From contig DAOKYO010000001.1 of assembly GCA_035326105.1 (NCBI GenBank), positions 806,001-870,000 on the forward strand: a stretch of 64,000 nt of DNA, read 5' to 3'. The DNA comes from Bacilli bacterium. GTDB taxonomy: Bacteria; Bacillota_I; Bacilli_A; RFN20; CAG-826. The position numbers and the translations under genes were made by a program. Shown piece after piece: positions 23,950 to 32,620 of the stretch. Position 1 is the first letter of the stretch, and each line of letters opens with the position of its first letter. The notes under the pieces are model-generated. The model was given only the letters and a program-made list of their open reading frames with translations. It ran no database searches and was not told the origin of the DNA.

Positions 23950-24801
23950 ATGCAAAAATTTGGTATTGTTGTTGATTCCACAACCGTCTTGGAAGAATCA
24001 ATTAAAGAAAAGTTTGATGTCGAAATTGTTGATTTAAATGTGATAATTGATGGCGAATCATATAGCGAAAGTAAAATTAGTGAAGCTGAAATTAAAGCCC
24101 ATTTTGCAAAAGGAGCCAATATGCGTACTGGTTCCCCTTCGCCTTCCGCATTTGCAGAGGCCTATGAACGGCTTTATGCCAAAGGATACCGGTCAATCGC
24201 GGTACTGCCAATTTCCAGTGGACTTTCATCTACGGCTCAATCAGCGGAGATGGCAATCGAACTCTTTGAGCACGGAGATACCACAATTTTTGTTTACGAA
24301 GGAAATTTAGCTAATGTTGGATGGACAACTCTACTCGATACTTTTTGGAATGAGATTGCCGATGGTATTGAATTTGAAGATTTTGTCAAGGAATTAAAGG
24401 TTCGGGGTGAAAACTCCGCCCTGGAATTCACGGTTATCGATCTAAAAAATCTGCATCGTTCAGGAAGATTGAGCAGATTAGCCGCTATCGCAGCGAGTGT
24501 TCTTAGAATTAAACCGGTCGTAAAAATGGTTGAGGGCAAACTTCATCTGATTGCCAAAGTAAGAACTACACGCGGGGTAATAGAAACCTTTGTTGCAGCG
24601 ATAAATAGCATCGCTCAGGCCGGTAAGGAATTATTCATTACTATTGTATCCATCGGCGATAATAAGATTACACCGGCCATCGCAAATGAGTTGAAAAATA
24701 TTTTTCCCAATGTTCACCTTAAGTTTTTAACTCGGGTTAATCCAGTCTTCATGATTTCACTGGGTGAAGATGGATATGGTTTTGCAGCGACAGCGGCATA
24801 A
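23950..24801 (+). CDS. DegV-family fatty-acid-binding protein (FakB-like)
   Basis: A 283-residue DegV protein. These bind a fatty acid and, as FakB, present it to the kinase FakA for incorporation into phospholipid. The N-terminal VVDSTTVLEES, TGSPSPSAFAEAYERL (~residue 59), the PISSGLSSTAQSA loop (~86) and the DLKNLHRSGRLSR stretch (~163) that lines the lipid pocket are all present. No fakA is in the window. SD TGGAGG precedes the ATG. Own promoter and terminator, so monocistronic. Confidence 0.92.
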   Translation: MQKFGIVVDSTTVLEESIKEKFDVEIVDLNVIIDGESYSESKISEAEIKAHFAKGANMRTGSPSPSAFAEAYERLYAKGYRSIAVLPISSGLSSTAQSAEMAIELFEHGDTTIFVYEGNLANVGWTTLLDTFWNEIADGIEFEDFVKELKVRGENSALEFTVIDLKNLHRSGRLSRLAAIAASVLRIKPVVKMVEGKLHLIAKVRTTRGVIETFVAAINSIAQAGKELFITIVSIGDNKITPAIANELKNIFPNVHLKFLTRVNPVFMISLGEDGYGFAATAA

Positions 24802-24823
24802 CGGAGAAAATGATTGACAATTT

Positions 24824-24848
24824 AAGTCCGTTAAACGCGGACTTTTTA
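24824..24848 (+). terminator. degV terminator
   Basis: AAGTCCG pairs with CGGACTT around a 7-base loop, followed by TTTTATT. Confidence 0.85.
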
Positions 24849-24904
24849 TTGTAAATATGCACTTTCTATGCTAATATCAAACGTGAATAATGAGGACGAA
24901 TTTT

Positions 24905-25270
24905 ATGAAAATAAGAAAAATTAAAAAGGCAGAAATTGTTTGGGACTCAATTGCGGGTTTCTTCGCTTTAGCAGGACTATTTTTTGGAGTTATTAGTTTT
25001 ATTAATCGCTATTTAGATAGTGGAAATTGGATCAGTAAGGTTGAGGAGGCACTGGCTGGTTTCTTTAAATGGAATGTCAATTTAGCCGTTTGGGCCTTGA
25101 TACTCTTACTTATTGGCCTGACCATCTATCTTATCGTTACCTTATACTATGCGAAGAAAGTTGATATTAGTACTGAGAAGAGCCTTAGAAGGGCGCAGAG
25201 ATTGAGTGCTGCTTTAGATGATCAAGAGGTAGTGACTGTCGACGAGACTTCGGAAAAAGTTTCGGAGTAA
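24905..25270 (+). CDS. Small two-helix membrane protein, unknown
   Basis: A 121-residue protein with two hydrophobic segments (about residues 13-33 and 53-78) separated by a short loop, and an acidic, soluble C-terminal tail of about 40 residues. I do not recognise the family. The ATG at 24905 follows GAGGA at good spacing; the in-frame ATG at 24890 has none. Own terminator. Confidence 0.65.
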   Translation: MKIRKIKKAEIVWDSIAGFFALAGLFFGVISFINRYLDSGNWISKVEEALAGFFKWNVNLAVWALILLLIGLTIYLIVTLYYAKKVDISTEKSLRRAQRLSAALDDQEVVTVDETSEKVSE

Positions 25271-25295
25271 TTGTACTTTATAATTTAAGTGTTTA

Positions 25296-25321
25296 GCCGG
25301 CGGGGAATTGCCGGCTTTTTT
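25296..25321 (+). terminator. Terminator
   Basis: GCCGGC pairs with GCCGGC around GGGGAATT and is followed by TTTTTT. Confidence 0.9.
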
Positions 25322-25778
25322 AATTCTTTCATATGAATATGCGAGTAATTACGAATTAGTATTTGAAGCTCTTTAATAACGGCAGCACAAAATATTCATA
25401 TAAATGTAAGAAATGACAAAGTTGTAAGAAAAAAAATTTAAAGCTCTGACAAGGCTTTTTACCTATGGACGTAATAATTATTTCCCCAATCCAATTATTG
25501 ATGAAGCCGGCGATAGATGATTGAATGCATATTCTTACTTATAACGTGATTTCAAAGACTATTATTTAATTTATTAAAGTCTTATGACTAATTTTTCATT
25601 AATATCGATAGTATAGTGGTTTCTCGATTAAAAAAAGCCATCAGGATAAAATATCTTTTCTATTATTTGTAATGTAATCAGTGGTTTTTGCCATTAACAT
25701 TATGGATTATTTAAGCAAATAAAAAGTCAAATATTTTGTATTTAACTTTTTTGAAATTACCTTTTATATAGTTTGGTC
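25322..25778. other. Gene-free AT-rich stretch
   Basis: No open frame with a ribosome binding site, no RNA gene and no clear repeat is visible. It lies downstream of a decayed minus-strand gene and may be the rest of the same lost region. Confidence 0.4.
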
Positions 25779-26445
25779 CTAATCTAAATTAGTAAAAACG
25801 GGATTTGTCATAACAAAACTTCCGGAATATGTTCCGTCGGGAACAGTATTTATGGAAGTTATAAAGAGAACTATTTTGCTTATTTGCTTTGTGACTTTTT
25901 TGGAATAATGATATGTGCAGTCTACATCAATCCAAAATGGTGTCCAAGAAAACTCGCCTGACATATCCCGCAGCACAACTTGAATATGCACGGCCTCTAA
26001 CCCGGTGTTACTAAAATCAATTACAATCCCATTAGCGGCTTCCAAGTCATGAGACACAGAGGCTTGAATGTTATAACTAAGCGTGGTTATTGTCATGAAC
26101 TAAATTCTCGTAAGATACGCTTACAGTTCCGTTTTGGTTATCGGTTATCTGATAGAAACTATTGCCTGACCAGGCAGGAGCGACTTCAGGCGCGGTTTTA
26201 AAGCTAAAGACCGGGTTGGTAAGACGGATACTGCCTTCAGTAGTAGCCCCGGCACTTCCGTCATATTTACTTGCATTTACCCAAACGACAATTTTATCCA
26301 CTTGCCGATCAACAAATAAGGTTACCGTTTTTTCTTCGCCTGCAGCCAGAGCATAACTACCGGAAGAGATTTCGGCACTGTTATTTACACTAAAGTCTTG
26401 AGCCTTGATAAACAAGTATACTTTTTTTCCAAAAAATATTCTCAA
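25779..26445 (-). pseudogene. Frameshifted C-terminal fragment of a beta-sandwich surface protein
   Basis: Two minus-strand frames overlap by 20 bp: 26445-26077 (122 residues) and 26096-25779 (105 residues). They encode two like-built beta-rich repeats. The first ends SIRLTNPVFSF and the second SFVMTNPVFTNLD, and both carry a stretch of the type YALAAGEEKTVTLFVD. Both resemble the jelly-roll modules at the C-terminus of secreted glycosidases or surface proteins. The sequence reads naturally across the overlap with a one-base shift near 26085. No signal peptide or good start lies upstream, so this is a remnant. Confidence 0.6.
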
Positions 26446-27122
26446 TATATATGTTTGAAATTATTTGCTTTTTAATGAATTTTTATATTTATTGTTGTGT
26501 CCTTATCAAAAAAGTATTAATTATGCTTTCTACGCCATAATATATATGATTTACACTCAAATTTGAACAATTGCCAGATTAATACTCATCCCCACCGTAA
26601 TCGAATGTGTTTATTCACTTCATCAGAGATAATCACAATAACAAAAAGGTTTCGCTATTTTGATAATAATTTATATTTCGATTAGGAGTAAAAGAATCTT
26701 CTCAGTAAATTAGACATAATTGCACTTTATAATTTTTTTCTGAAAGTTTATTTAAATAAACATACCAATCATGTTTACTTTGGTTATTTTGAGTATTTGC
26801 TGTAGTAAAACTTATTTATATCATATGAAATTTTTACTTAATTTTATCGTGATAAAAAAATATAGAATTTGTCTAATACTGTTTCTTATCATTTTCGTCT
26901 AATTAATACTCCTTCCTAGTTGTCGATGAATGACTCATTCGAAAAAAATAGCAAGCGAACAATAAATCTTCTAAAGGCAACAGGTCAGATAAACGTTGTT
27001 TGAGCGGACGTAAACACGAAATAAGAGCAACCGAATGAACGAGAGTGTTTGCTAGTTGGAAAATAGACATTGTCGAATTATTGAAAAACAGGAAAACGAT
27101 TAATGTTAGCAGCATTAAGCAT
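26446..27122. other. Gene-free AT-rich stretch
   Basis: About 680 bp of very AT-rich sequence. A 70-codon minus-strand frame at 26903-27115 has no ribosome binding site and unusual composition, so I do not call it. It may be the eroded upstream part of the surface-protein gene, but no homology is readable. Confidence 0.4.
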
Positions 27123-27154
27123 AAAAAAAGACATCCTGATGGACTCAGAATGTC
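27123..27154 (-). terminator. Terminator of tRNA-Ser
   Basis: On the minus strand GACATTCTGA pairs with TCAGGATGTC (one G·T) and is followed by TTTTTTT. Confidence 0.88.
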
Positions 27155-27167
27155 GAATTTTTAACAA

Positions 27168-27258
27168 TGGCGGAGAAAGAGGGATTCGAACCCTCGCACC
27201 CTGTTACAAGTCTACAAGCTTTCCAAGCCTGCCCCTTCAACCACTTGGGTATTTCTCC
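27168..27258 (-). tRNA. tRNA-Ser (GGA)
   Basis: The acceptor GGAGAAA pairs with TTTCTCC and G/CCA follows. The anticodon stem CAGGC/GCTTG encloses TTGGAAA, giving GGA. The long variable arm and an encoded CCA fit serine. Confidence 0.95.
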
Positions 27259-27383
27259 AGCGTGTTTTATTATATCAAGCAACTATCTACTTGTCATTAA
27301 TTTTATATTAAAATTTTACGTAAAAATATTTTCGTAGATATCGAGAAAACAGGGCCTCTGTGCTATTATATTAAGTGTTAATT

Positions 27384-28346
27384 ATGAAGTCACTAATTAT
27401 TGGCCCTGAGGCCCAAAATCAAAGAATTGATAAATTTGTTCGCAAGTACCTTTCGGAAGCGCCGTTAAGTTTTATTTATAAACTTTTTCGTAAGAAAGAT
27501 GTAAAAATTAATGGTCATTGGGTGGATGCCGGTTATATTGTAAAAGTCGGAGATCAGCTTTCAATTTATGTTACCGACGTTCAACTAAAAGAATTTGCTA
27601 AACCCAAGCCGGTCGATAAGATTGCTTTTAATCGGCAGATTATATATGAAGATAGCCATGTGCTGATTGTAAATAAACCAAGTGGATTGTTAGTTCATGG
27701 CGACGAGAATGAAAAAAAAGTAACCTTGCAAAATGAAGTTTTATCTTACTTGATCCAGAAAGGTGAATATAGTACGGATATGGTAGGATTTACCCCGGCT
27801 CCGGCACATCGCCTTGACCGGAACACGAGTGGCTTAATCATATTTGCCAAGGACCTTCCCTCCCTTCAGATATTAGAAAAATTATTCAAAGATAAGGATG
27901 ATATTTCTAAGGAGTACTATGCCTTGGTTGCCGGTCATACGGAGGATGAGGGGACGATAGATCTTCCTTTACTTAAAGATGAAAAGGCAAAAACCGTTAA
28001 GGTGTCTTATAGGAATGGCCAAGTGGCGAAAACAATTTATCACACTGAGCGACACTTTGGTGATTCATCCCTTTTGCGGGTAAACATTTTAACCGGACGA
28101 ACCCATCAAATTCGGGTGCATATGCAGGCAATTGATCATCCGGTAATTGGCGATAATAAGTATGGTGATTTTTCTATCAATAAAAAGTATGCGCAACTTT
28201 ACGGATTAAAGCATCAGTTTCTTTTTGCTCGTAGTTTAAGTTTTACCAACGTGCCACCCCCACTTGAATATCTATCCAATCGTAAGTTTGTTTGTCCATG
28301 GCCGGAGGAAGAGAAAACCATTATCGATAGGCTGGCCAAAGAATAA
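27384..28346 (+). CDS. RluA-family pseudouridine synthase
   Basis: A 320-residue enzyme that isomerises uridine in RNA. Residues 12-75 form an S4 RNA-binding domain (RIDKFVRKYLSEAP, VKVGDQLSIYV); the catalytic domain follows with the active-site Asp in AHRLDRNTSGLIIFAK (~residue 140), plus VNILTGRTHQIRVHM and HPVIGDNKYGD. RluC/RluD-type (23S rRNA) is likely, but the exact target cannot be told. The ATG at 27384 has no clear SD. The mutase gene begins 13 bp later. Confidence 0.9.
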   Translation: MKSLIIGPEAQNQRIDKFVRKYLSEAPLSFIYKLFRKKDVKINGHWVDAGYIVKVGDQLSIYVTDVQLKEFAKPKPVDKIAFNRQIIYEDSHVLIVNKPSGLLVHGDENEKKVTLQNEVLSYLIQKGEYSTDMVGFTPAPAHRLDRNTSGLIIFAKDLPSLQILEKLFKDKDDISKEYYALVAGHTEDEGTIDLPLLKDEKAKTVKVSYRNGQVAKTIYHTERHFGDSSLLRVNILTGRTHQIRVHMQAIDHPVIGDNKYGDFSINKKYAQLYGLKHQFLFARSLSFTNVPPPLEYLSNRKFVCPWPEEEKTIIDRLAKE

Positions 28347-28358
28347 GGAGAAAAAAAT

Positions 28359-30059
28359 ATGGAAAAAATTGAAGCATTGTATCAAAAGTGGCTTGCATCA
28401 TCGAAAATAAGCGATGATGAGAGAAAAGAACTTAAGGAGATGACCGCCGAAGAAAAGGCCGACGCCTTTTATCGGGAACTCGAATTTGGCACCGCCGGTA
28501 TGCGTGGAATATTAGGGCCAGGCATAAACCGTATGAATCTATTTACGGTTCGTAAAGCAACAATCGGCTTTGCTTTGTACCTACTTGAAAAATTTCCCGA
28601 TGCAAAATCACGGGGCGTGGCGTTAAGTCATGACAATCGCTTCTTTTCGCGGGAATTTACGCTCGACAGTGCCAGAACGCTTAATCGCTATGGAATAAAA
28701 ACTTATATTTTTGATAGCTTGCGGCCAACCCCAGAATTATCCTTTGCCGTCCGCTTTTCGCATGCGGTCGGGGGCATAATGATTACCGCCTCGCATAATC
28801 CGAAAGAATATAATGGTTATAAGGTATATGATGAAAATGGCTGCCAGCTTGTCCCGGAAAAAATCGACCGTTTGGTGGAGATCATAGCGCATCTTCCTTC
28901 GCCTTTAGAGATTGAAATTGATGAGGTGGCGCCGTTTGGTGAATCGATAGTTTATGATGAAAACATCGACCTAGCCTATCGTCGGGAAGTGGAGAGTATC
29001 CAAATAAACAAAGATTTGAATCGGAGCGATTTTAAAATTGTATTTTCGCCTCAACACGGAACAAGTTATGAAAACGCCATGAAGATTTTTGAAGACTTGG
29101 GATACGAAGTATATCCGGTACTTAGCCAGTGTAGTCACGATCCCGATTTTAAGAATACCGCTTCGCCTAATCCCGAAGATGTACGGGCTTATGAAGAGGC
29201 AATTAAATTAGCCCGTGAAAAAGAGGCTGATATTATTCTTATTACTGATCCCGATGCGGATCGAGTTGGACTCGGAGTGCGCAGTAGCGCTGGCGATTAT
29301 CGCCTTTTTACCGGGAATGAATCGGGATCGATGCTTCTTGATTATATTTTATCCGAACGGAAAAAGAAGGGTATCTTAGCTTCTAATGGAATCGTTTATT
29401 CGACCATTGTTACCTCTTCCTATTCGGAAATCATCCCTGCCTATTACGGAGTTGAATCACAATTGTTTCTTACCGGCTTTAAATATATCGGGGACGCGAT
29501 TGAGCAAGCTATCGAAAATAAGGGACCTAAATTTGAGTTTGGCTACGAGGAAAGTTACGGTTGCTTAGTCAAGCCCTTTGTTCGCGATAAGGATGCTTTG
29601 CAGGCCTTAGTTATGTATAGCGAAATGGCTTTATTCTACAAGAAGCAGGGTAAGAATTTGATACAAGTATATGAAGATATGCAAGCTCGATTCGGCTATC
29701 ATGCGGATAAAGTTTATTCAATAATGTTCCCCGGTGAAGCGGGAGCGAAAAAAATGACTAATCTTATGGATTCGTTAAGGCTAAGCCCTCTAAAGGAAAT
29801 CGCCGGCAAAAAAATTGTTCGGGTGGAAGATTACCTGGCTAGCGAAATGGTTGAAAAAGGTCATCGGCGACCGATTTATCTTCCTAAAGCCGACGTCTAT
29901 AAAATGGTCTTGGATGACCAGAGCACGATTATTATTCGTCCGAGCGGGACCGAGCCCAAGTGCAAGTTTTATTACGAAGTGGTAGGAAAAAGCAGTGCCG
30001 CTATTAAAGGCAAGGCGGACAGCCTGCATCAAGAGTTGATTCGCCTGTTGAAAATATAA
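28359..30059 (+). CDS. pgcA: Phosphohexomutase (phosphoglucomutase/phosphomannomutase)
   Basis: A 566-residue alpha-D-phosphohexomutase of the bacillary PgcA type, which interconverts glucose-1- and glucose-6-phosphate and so feeds glycolipid and polysaccharide synthesis. The phosphoserine loop TASHNPKEYNGYKVY (~residue 142), the metal-binding DPDADRVG (~303), the sugar-binding GYEESYG (~393) and the phosphate-binding RPSGTEPKCKFY (~527) are all present. SD AAGGAG. It could supply the GT4 fusion enzyme, which is inference. Confidence 0.93.
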   Translation: MEKIEALYQKWLASSKISDDERKELKEMTAEEKADAFYRELEFGTAGMRGILGPGINRMNLFTVRKATIGFALYLLEKFPDAKSRGVALSHDNRFFSREFTLDSARTLNRYGIKTYIFDSLRPTPELSFAVRFSHAVGGIMITASHNPKEYNGYKVYDENGCQLVPEKIDRLVEIIAHLPSPLEIEIDEVAPFGESIVYDENIDLAYRREVESIQINKDLNRSDFKIVFSPQHGTSYENAMKIFEDLGYEVYPVLSQCSHDPDFKNTASPNPEDVRAYEEAIKLAREKEADIILITDPDADRVGLGVRSSAGDYRLFTGNESGSMLLDYILSERKKKGILASNGIVYSTIVTSSYSEIIPAYYGVESQLFLTGFKYIGDAIEQAIENKGPKFEFGYEESYGCLVKPFVRDKDALQALVMYSEMALFYKKQGKNLIQVYEDMQARFGYHADKVYSIMFPGEAGAKKMTNLMDSLRLSPLKEIAGKKIVRVEDYLASEMVEKGHRRPIYLPKADVYKMVLDDQSTIIIRPSGTEPKCKFYYEVVGKSSAAIKGKADSLHQELIRLLKI

Positions 30060-30061
30060 GA

Positions 30062-30090
30062 AAAAGGATGTCCAAACCGGACATCCTTAT
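30062..30090. terminator. Bidirectional terminator
   Basis: AAGGATGTCC-AAACC-GGACATCCTT, T-rich on the plus side, A-rich on the other. The stop codon of the convergent HAD gene lies inside the right arm. Confidence 0.9.
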
Positions 30091-30908
30091 TTTATTTTAT
30101 CTAGAATAAGAGGAAGAGTTTTAATTATTCCATCGTGATTGTTATCCGCAAGCGTAATCATATCCGCATGCGCTTTACAATATTCGTTGCCATTCAGCAT
30201 ACCAACACCAATATTGGCCCAGGCTAACATTTGAATATCATTCTCGGCATCACCAAAAGCAATGGTGCGGTTATGAGGAATGTGATAGTAATCGGCTATA
30301 TATTTTAGAGCATCACGTTTAGTTACATAATCGAGGTAGGCTTCACTATAGTCACTGCCATACCAAAAACGGACCTTATAATGGGGATATTTTTCGATTG
30401 CAGAGGTAATGATGCCGTCGATAACTGAATTTTTTACTTTCGACTTCAAAATTAGCGTCATCGGATCTTCATTGATATTTTCTCTGACGTCTCCATAAAC
30501 AATTTTAACGTTATCATGCCAAAAAAAGGCATTTAAGTCATCGTCTTCCCGCAATAACCATATGTCATCTGGAGTTTCAACCATGACATTATCAAGATTA
30601 TCAAGTCCGATATCACTGATAATGTTCTTAATAATATCTTGTTTAAAACTACTTTTAAAGGTTGGAAAATCGCGGTCGTGACGTGAAGTTATCAAAGCTC
30701 CGTTATAACAGACAAGGGGAGAAGATAAGTCAAGTTGATCTTGGTAGTGGGCTAAGGCGCGAAGGGGGCGACCACTGGCTAAAACAATCAGATAGCCTTT
30801 TTGATCCAAATCCTTCAAATAATTAATGGTGTTTAATGAAATCGTCTTGTCATCGTTTAAAAGCGTGCCATCCATGTCAAGCGCGATAAGCGTATGTTTT
30901 TTAATCAT
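30087..30908 (-). CDS. Cof-type HAD phosphatase
   Basis: A 273-residue HAD hydrolase with LIALDMDGTLLNDDKTIS at the N-terminus (motif I Asp), VLASGRPLRAL (~residue 40), a Lys in TKRDALKYIADYY (~200) and AFGDAENDIQMLAWA (~223). It is a Cof/YidA-group sugar-phosphate or cofactor phosphatase; the substrate is unknown. The start overlaps the last base of trpS, so translation is coupled to it. It is the second HAD-IIB enzyme in the window. Confidence 0.88.
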   Translation of the reverse strand: MIKKHTLIALDMDGTLLNDDKTISLNTINYLKDLDQKGYLIVLASGRPLRALAHYQDQLDLSSPLVCYNGALITSRHDRDFPTFKSSFKQDIIKNIISDIGLDNLDNVMVETPDDIWLLREDDDLNAFFWHDNVKIVYGDVRENINEDPMTLILKSKVKNSVIDGIITSAIEKYPHYKVRFWYGSDYSEAYLDYVTKRDALKYIADYYHIPHNRTIAFGDAENDIQMLAWANIGVGMLNGNEYCKAHADMITLADNNHDGIIKTLPLILDKIK

Positions 30909-31882
30909 TAGCGCAGACCGACCGCCTTCTGTACCCGCTGGAGGACAACCCGAGCGATAGCGGATGCTTTAGCTTCACCTTCTTCAAGAATTTTTTCCGT
31001 CTGCGAGTCGTTATAGAAAGCATAAAAGCGGTTTTGAAAAGGTTCTATTTCCTCAACAACGGCATCGGCGATGGCTTTTTTAAAATCACCATAGCGATAG
31101 CCGACAAATGTGGCTTCCGCCTCTTTAATCGTGATATTTTTTATCGCAGCGTAGATGGTTAGCAAATTAGCGATTCCGGGCTTGTTTTCAATATCAAAAA
31201 ATACTTCGCTCCCTGAGTCAGTAACCGCGCTCATAATCTTCTTGCGAATGGTCTTCATGTCATCGAGCAAAAAAATATCTCCTTTTGGATCGGACTTACT
31301 CATTTTTTTACTCGGATCGGACAAGGACATAATACGCTTTCCAACTTTGCCGATTTTTGCTTCGGGCATTTTCAAAATATCACCGTAATGATTATTAAAA
31401 CGTTTAACTAAATCCCGGGCCAATTCCACATGTTGAGTTTGATCTTCTCCGACGGGGACGACATCAGAATCGTAAAGAAGAATGTCGGCCGCCATCAAAA
31501 CCGGGTAGGCAAATAGTCCAAGACCAATGGCATTCTGATTCATATTTTGTGATTTTTCTTTAAATTGAGTCATCCGTGATAATTCGCCCATATAGAGATA
31601 ATTCTGTAAAATAATGGCTAATTCACTATGTTCACTGACGCGACTCTGACGAAAGATAGTGCATTTTTTGGGGTCCAACCCGGCCGCAAGATAAAAGGAA
31701 GCGATGATTTTGCTGTTTTCTCTTAAAAATTCGGGATCAATTGGCATTGTTAAAGCATGAAGATCGGCAATAAATATAAAAGTTTCACCCTCATTTTGAA
31801 AACTAGGAAAATTTTTTAGAGCTCCAATATAATTTCCCAGAGTTAATTTTCCGGTTGGTTTAATTCCTGATAAGACACGCAT
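30908..31882 (-). CDS. trpS: Tryptophanyl-tRNA synthetase
   Basis: A 324-residue class I synthetase that charges tRNA-Trp. The HIGH-like motif appears as GKLTLGNYIGA (residues 11-21), the KMSKS loop as DPSKKMSKSDP (~residue 190), and the Trp pocket with MAADILLYDSDVVPVGEDQ (~127). SD CTGGAGG precedes the ATG. No T-box leader is visible between its promoter and start, so regulation is probably constitutive. Confidence 0.96.
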   Translation of the reverse strand: MRVLSGIKPTGKLTLGNYIGALKNFPSFQNEGETFIFIADLHALTMPIDPEFLRENSKIIASFYLAAGLDPKKCTIFRQSRVSEHSELAIILQNYLYMGELSRMTQFKEKSQNMNQNAIGLGLFAYPVLMAADILLYDSDVVPVGEDQTQHVELARDLVKRFNNHYGDILKMPEAKIGKVGKRIMSLSDPSKKMSKSDPKGDIFLLDDMKTIRKKIMSAVTDSGSEVFFDIENKPGIANLLTIYAAIKNITIKEAEATFVGYRYGDFKKAIADAVVEEIEPFQNRFYAFYNDSQTEKILEEGEAKASAIARVVLQRVQKAVGLR

Positions 31883-31907
31883 AAATATAGCCTCCAGTCA
31901 TGAAGAA

Positions 31908-31936
31908 ATTATAAGGCTTCATCCGCTTAAAAGCAA
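31908..31936 (-). promoter_or_regulatory. trpS promoter
   Basis: On the minus strand TTGCTT, a 17-bp spacer and TATAAT lie 26 bp upstream of the trpS start, too close for a T-box. Confidence 0.65.
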
Positions 31937-31986
31937 TTTTATTCCCAAAATCCGGTCTTCCTGTCATCCCCAAGGTCTGTTTCCTA

Positions 31987-32009
31987 TCGATTTATAAGAT
32001 ATAAATCGA
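31987..32009. repeat. Perfect inverted repeat between trpS and spx
   Basis: TCGATTTATA-AGA-TATAAATCGA, a 10-bp perfect dyad in the divergent interval, about 60 bp upstream of the trpS -35 and 80 bp upstream of the spx -35. It could be an operator; it is too AT-rich for a good terminator. Confidence 0.5.
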
Positions 32010-32089
32010 AAAAATCTATATATCTATGGAAAGAATAAACCGGGGTAGAAAAAGAAAGCGTTTGCGGGCAAATATTCCGTGATTGTTTA

Positions 32090-32118
32090 TTGTGTCAAAC
32101 AACTAAATAAGATAAAAT
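32090..32118 (+). promoter_or_regulatory. spx promoter
   Basis: TTGTGT, a 17-bp spacer and TAAAAT lie 24 bp before the spx start codon. Confidence 0.5.
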
Positions 32119-32141
32119 AAACGCAGAGAGGATGATGCTAA

Positions 32142-32573
32142 ATGATTAAAATATATACATCGCCAAGTTGCTCCTCTTGCCGCAAGGTTAAGAAGTGGTT
32201 TGACGAACAGAAGATTCCCTACGAGGAACATAATATATTCGCAACAATTCTCGATGAAAAGGAATTGAAAGATATCTTATTTAAGTCGGAAAATGGCTTT
32301 GATGACATTATTTCTACCCGGTCGAAGATTATTAAAGAGAATAATATTGACCTCGAAGCGATGACGGTTAGTGAGTTGATTGACTTTATTCAAAAGAATC
32401 CATCAATATTAAAGCGGCCGATTATGGTTGACGATCGACGGATTCAGGTCGGCTACAATGACGAGGAAATTCGCATTTTTATTCCGCGGGCAAGACGACT
32501 GGCGGAAAGATACTGCTCGGCTGAAGAATGCGATAAATTCGGTGATTGTGAGCACGCTCAAAACTGCAATTAA
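32142..32573 (+). CDS. spx: Spx-family redox regulator with Cys-rich tail
   Basis: A 143-residue ArsC/Spx protein. Spx binds the RNA polymerase alpha subunit and reprograms transcription under disulfide stress. The redox switch is at residues 10-13 (SCSSC, CxxC); KRPIMVDDRRIQVGYNDEEI (~residue 92) matches the alpha-binding surface. Beyond the usual Spx end is a tail with four more cysteines (CSAEECDKFGDCEHAQNC), which is unusual and could bind metal. Own promoter and a bidirectional terminator. Confidence 0.88.
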   Translation: MIKIYTSPSCSSCRKVKKWFDEQKIPYEEHNIFATILDEKELKDILFKSENGFDDIISTRSKIIKENNIDLEAMTVSELIDFIQKNPSILKRPIMVDDRRIQVGYNDEEIRIFIPRARRLAERYCSAEECDKFGDCEHAQNCN

Positions 32574-32578
32574 GCAAC

Positions 32579-32616
32579 AAAAAAAGGCACCTGTAATCAA
32601 ACAGGGCCTTTTTATT
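32579..32616. terminator. Bidirectional terminator
   Basis: AAAGGC-A-CCTGT pairs with ACAGG-GCCTTT around AATCAA, with A and T runs outside. It separates convergent spx and the CYTH gene. Confidence 0.85.
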
Positions 32617-32620
32617 TTAA

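Noticed and set aside
26903..27115. 70-codon minus-strand frame upstream of tRNA-Ser
   Set aside because: No SD, and it runs to the edge of the tRNA-Ser terminator; composition does not look coding.
31883..32141. T-box leader for trpS
   Set aside because: The trpS promoter lies only about 26 bp from the start codon, leaving no room for one.
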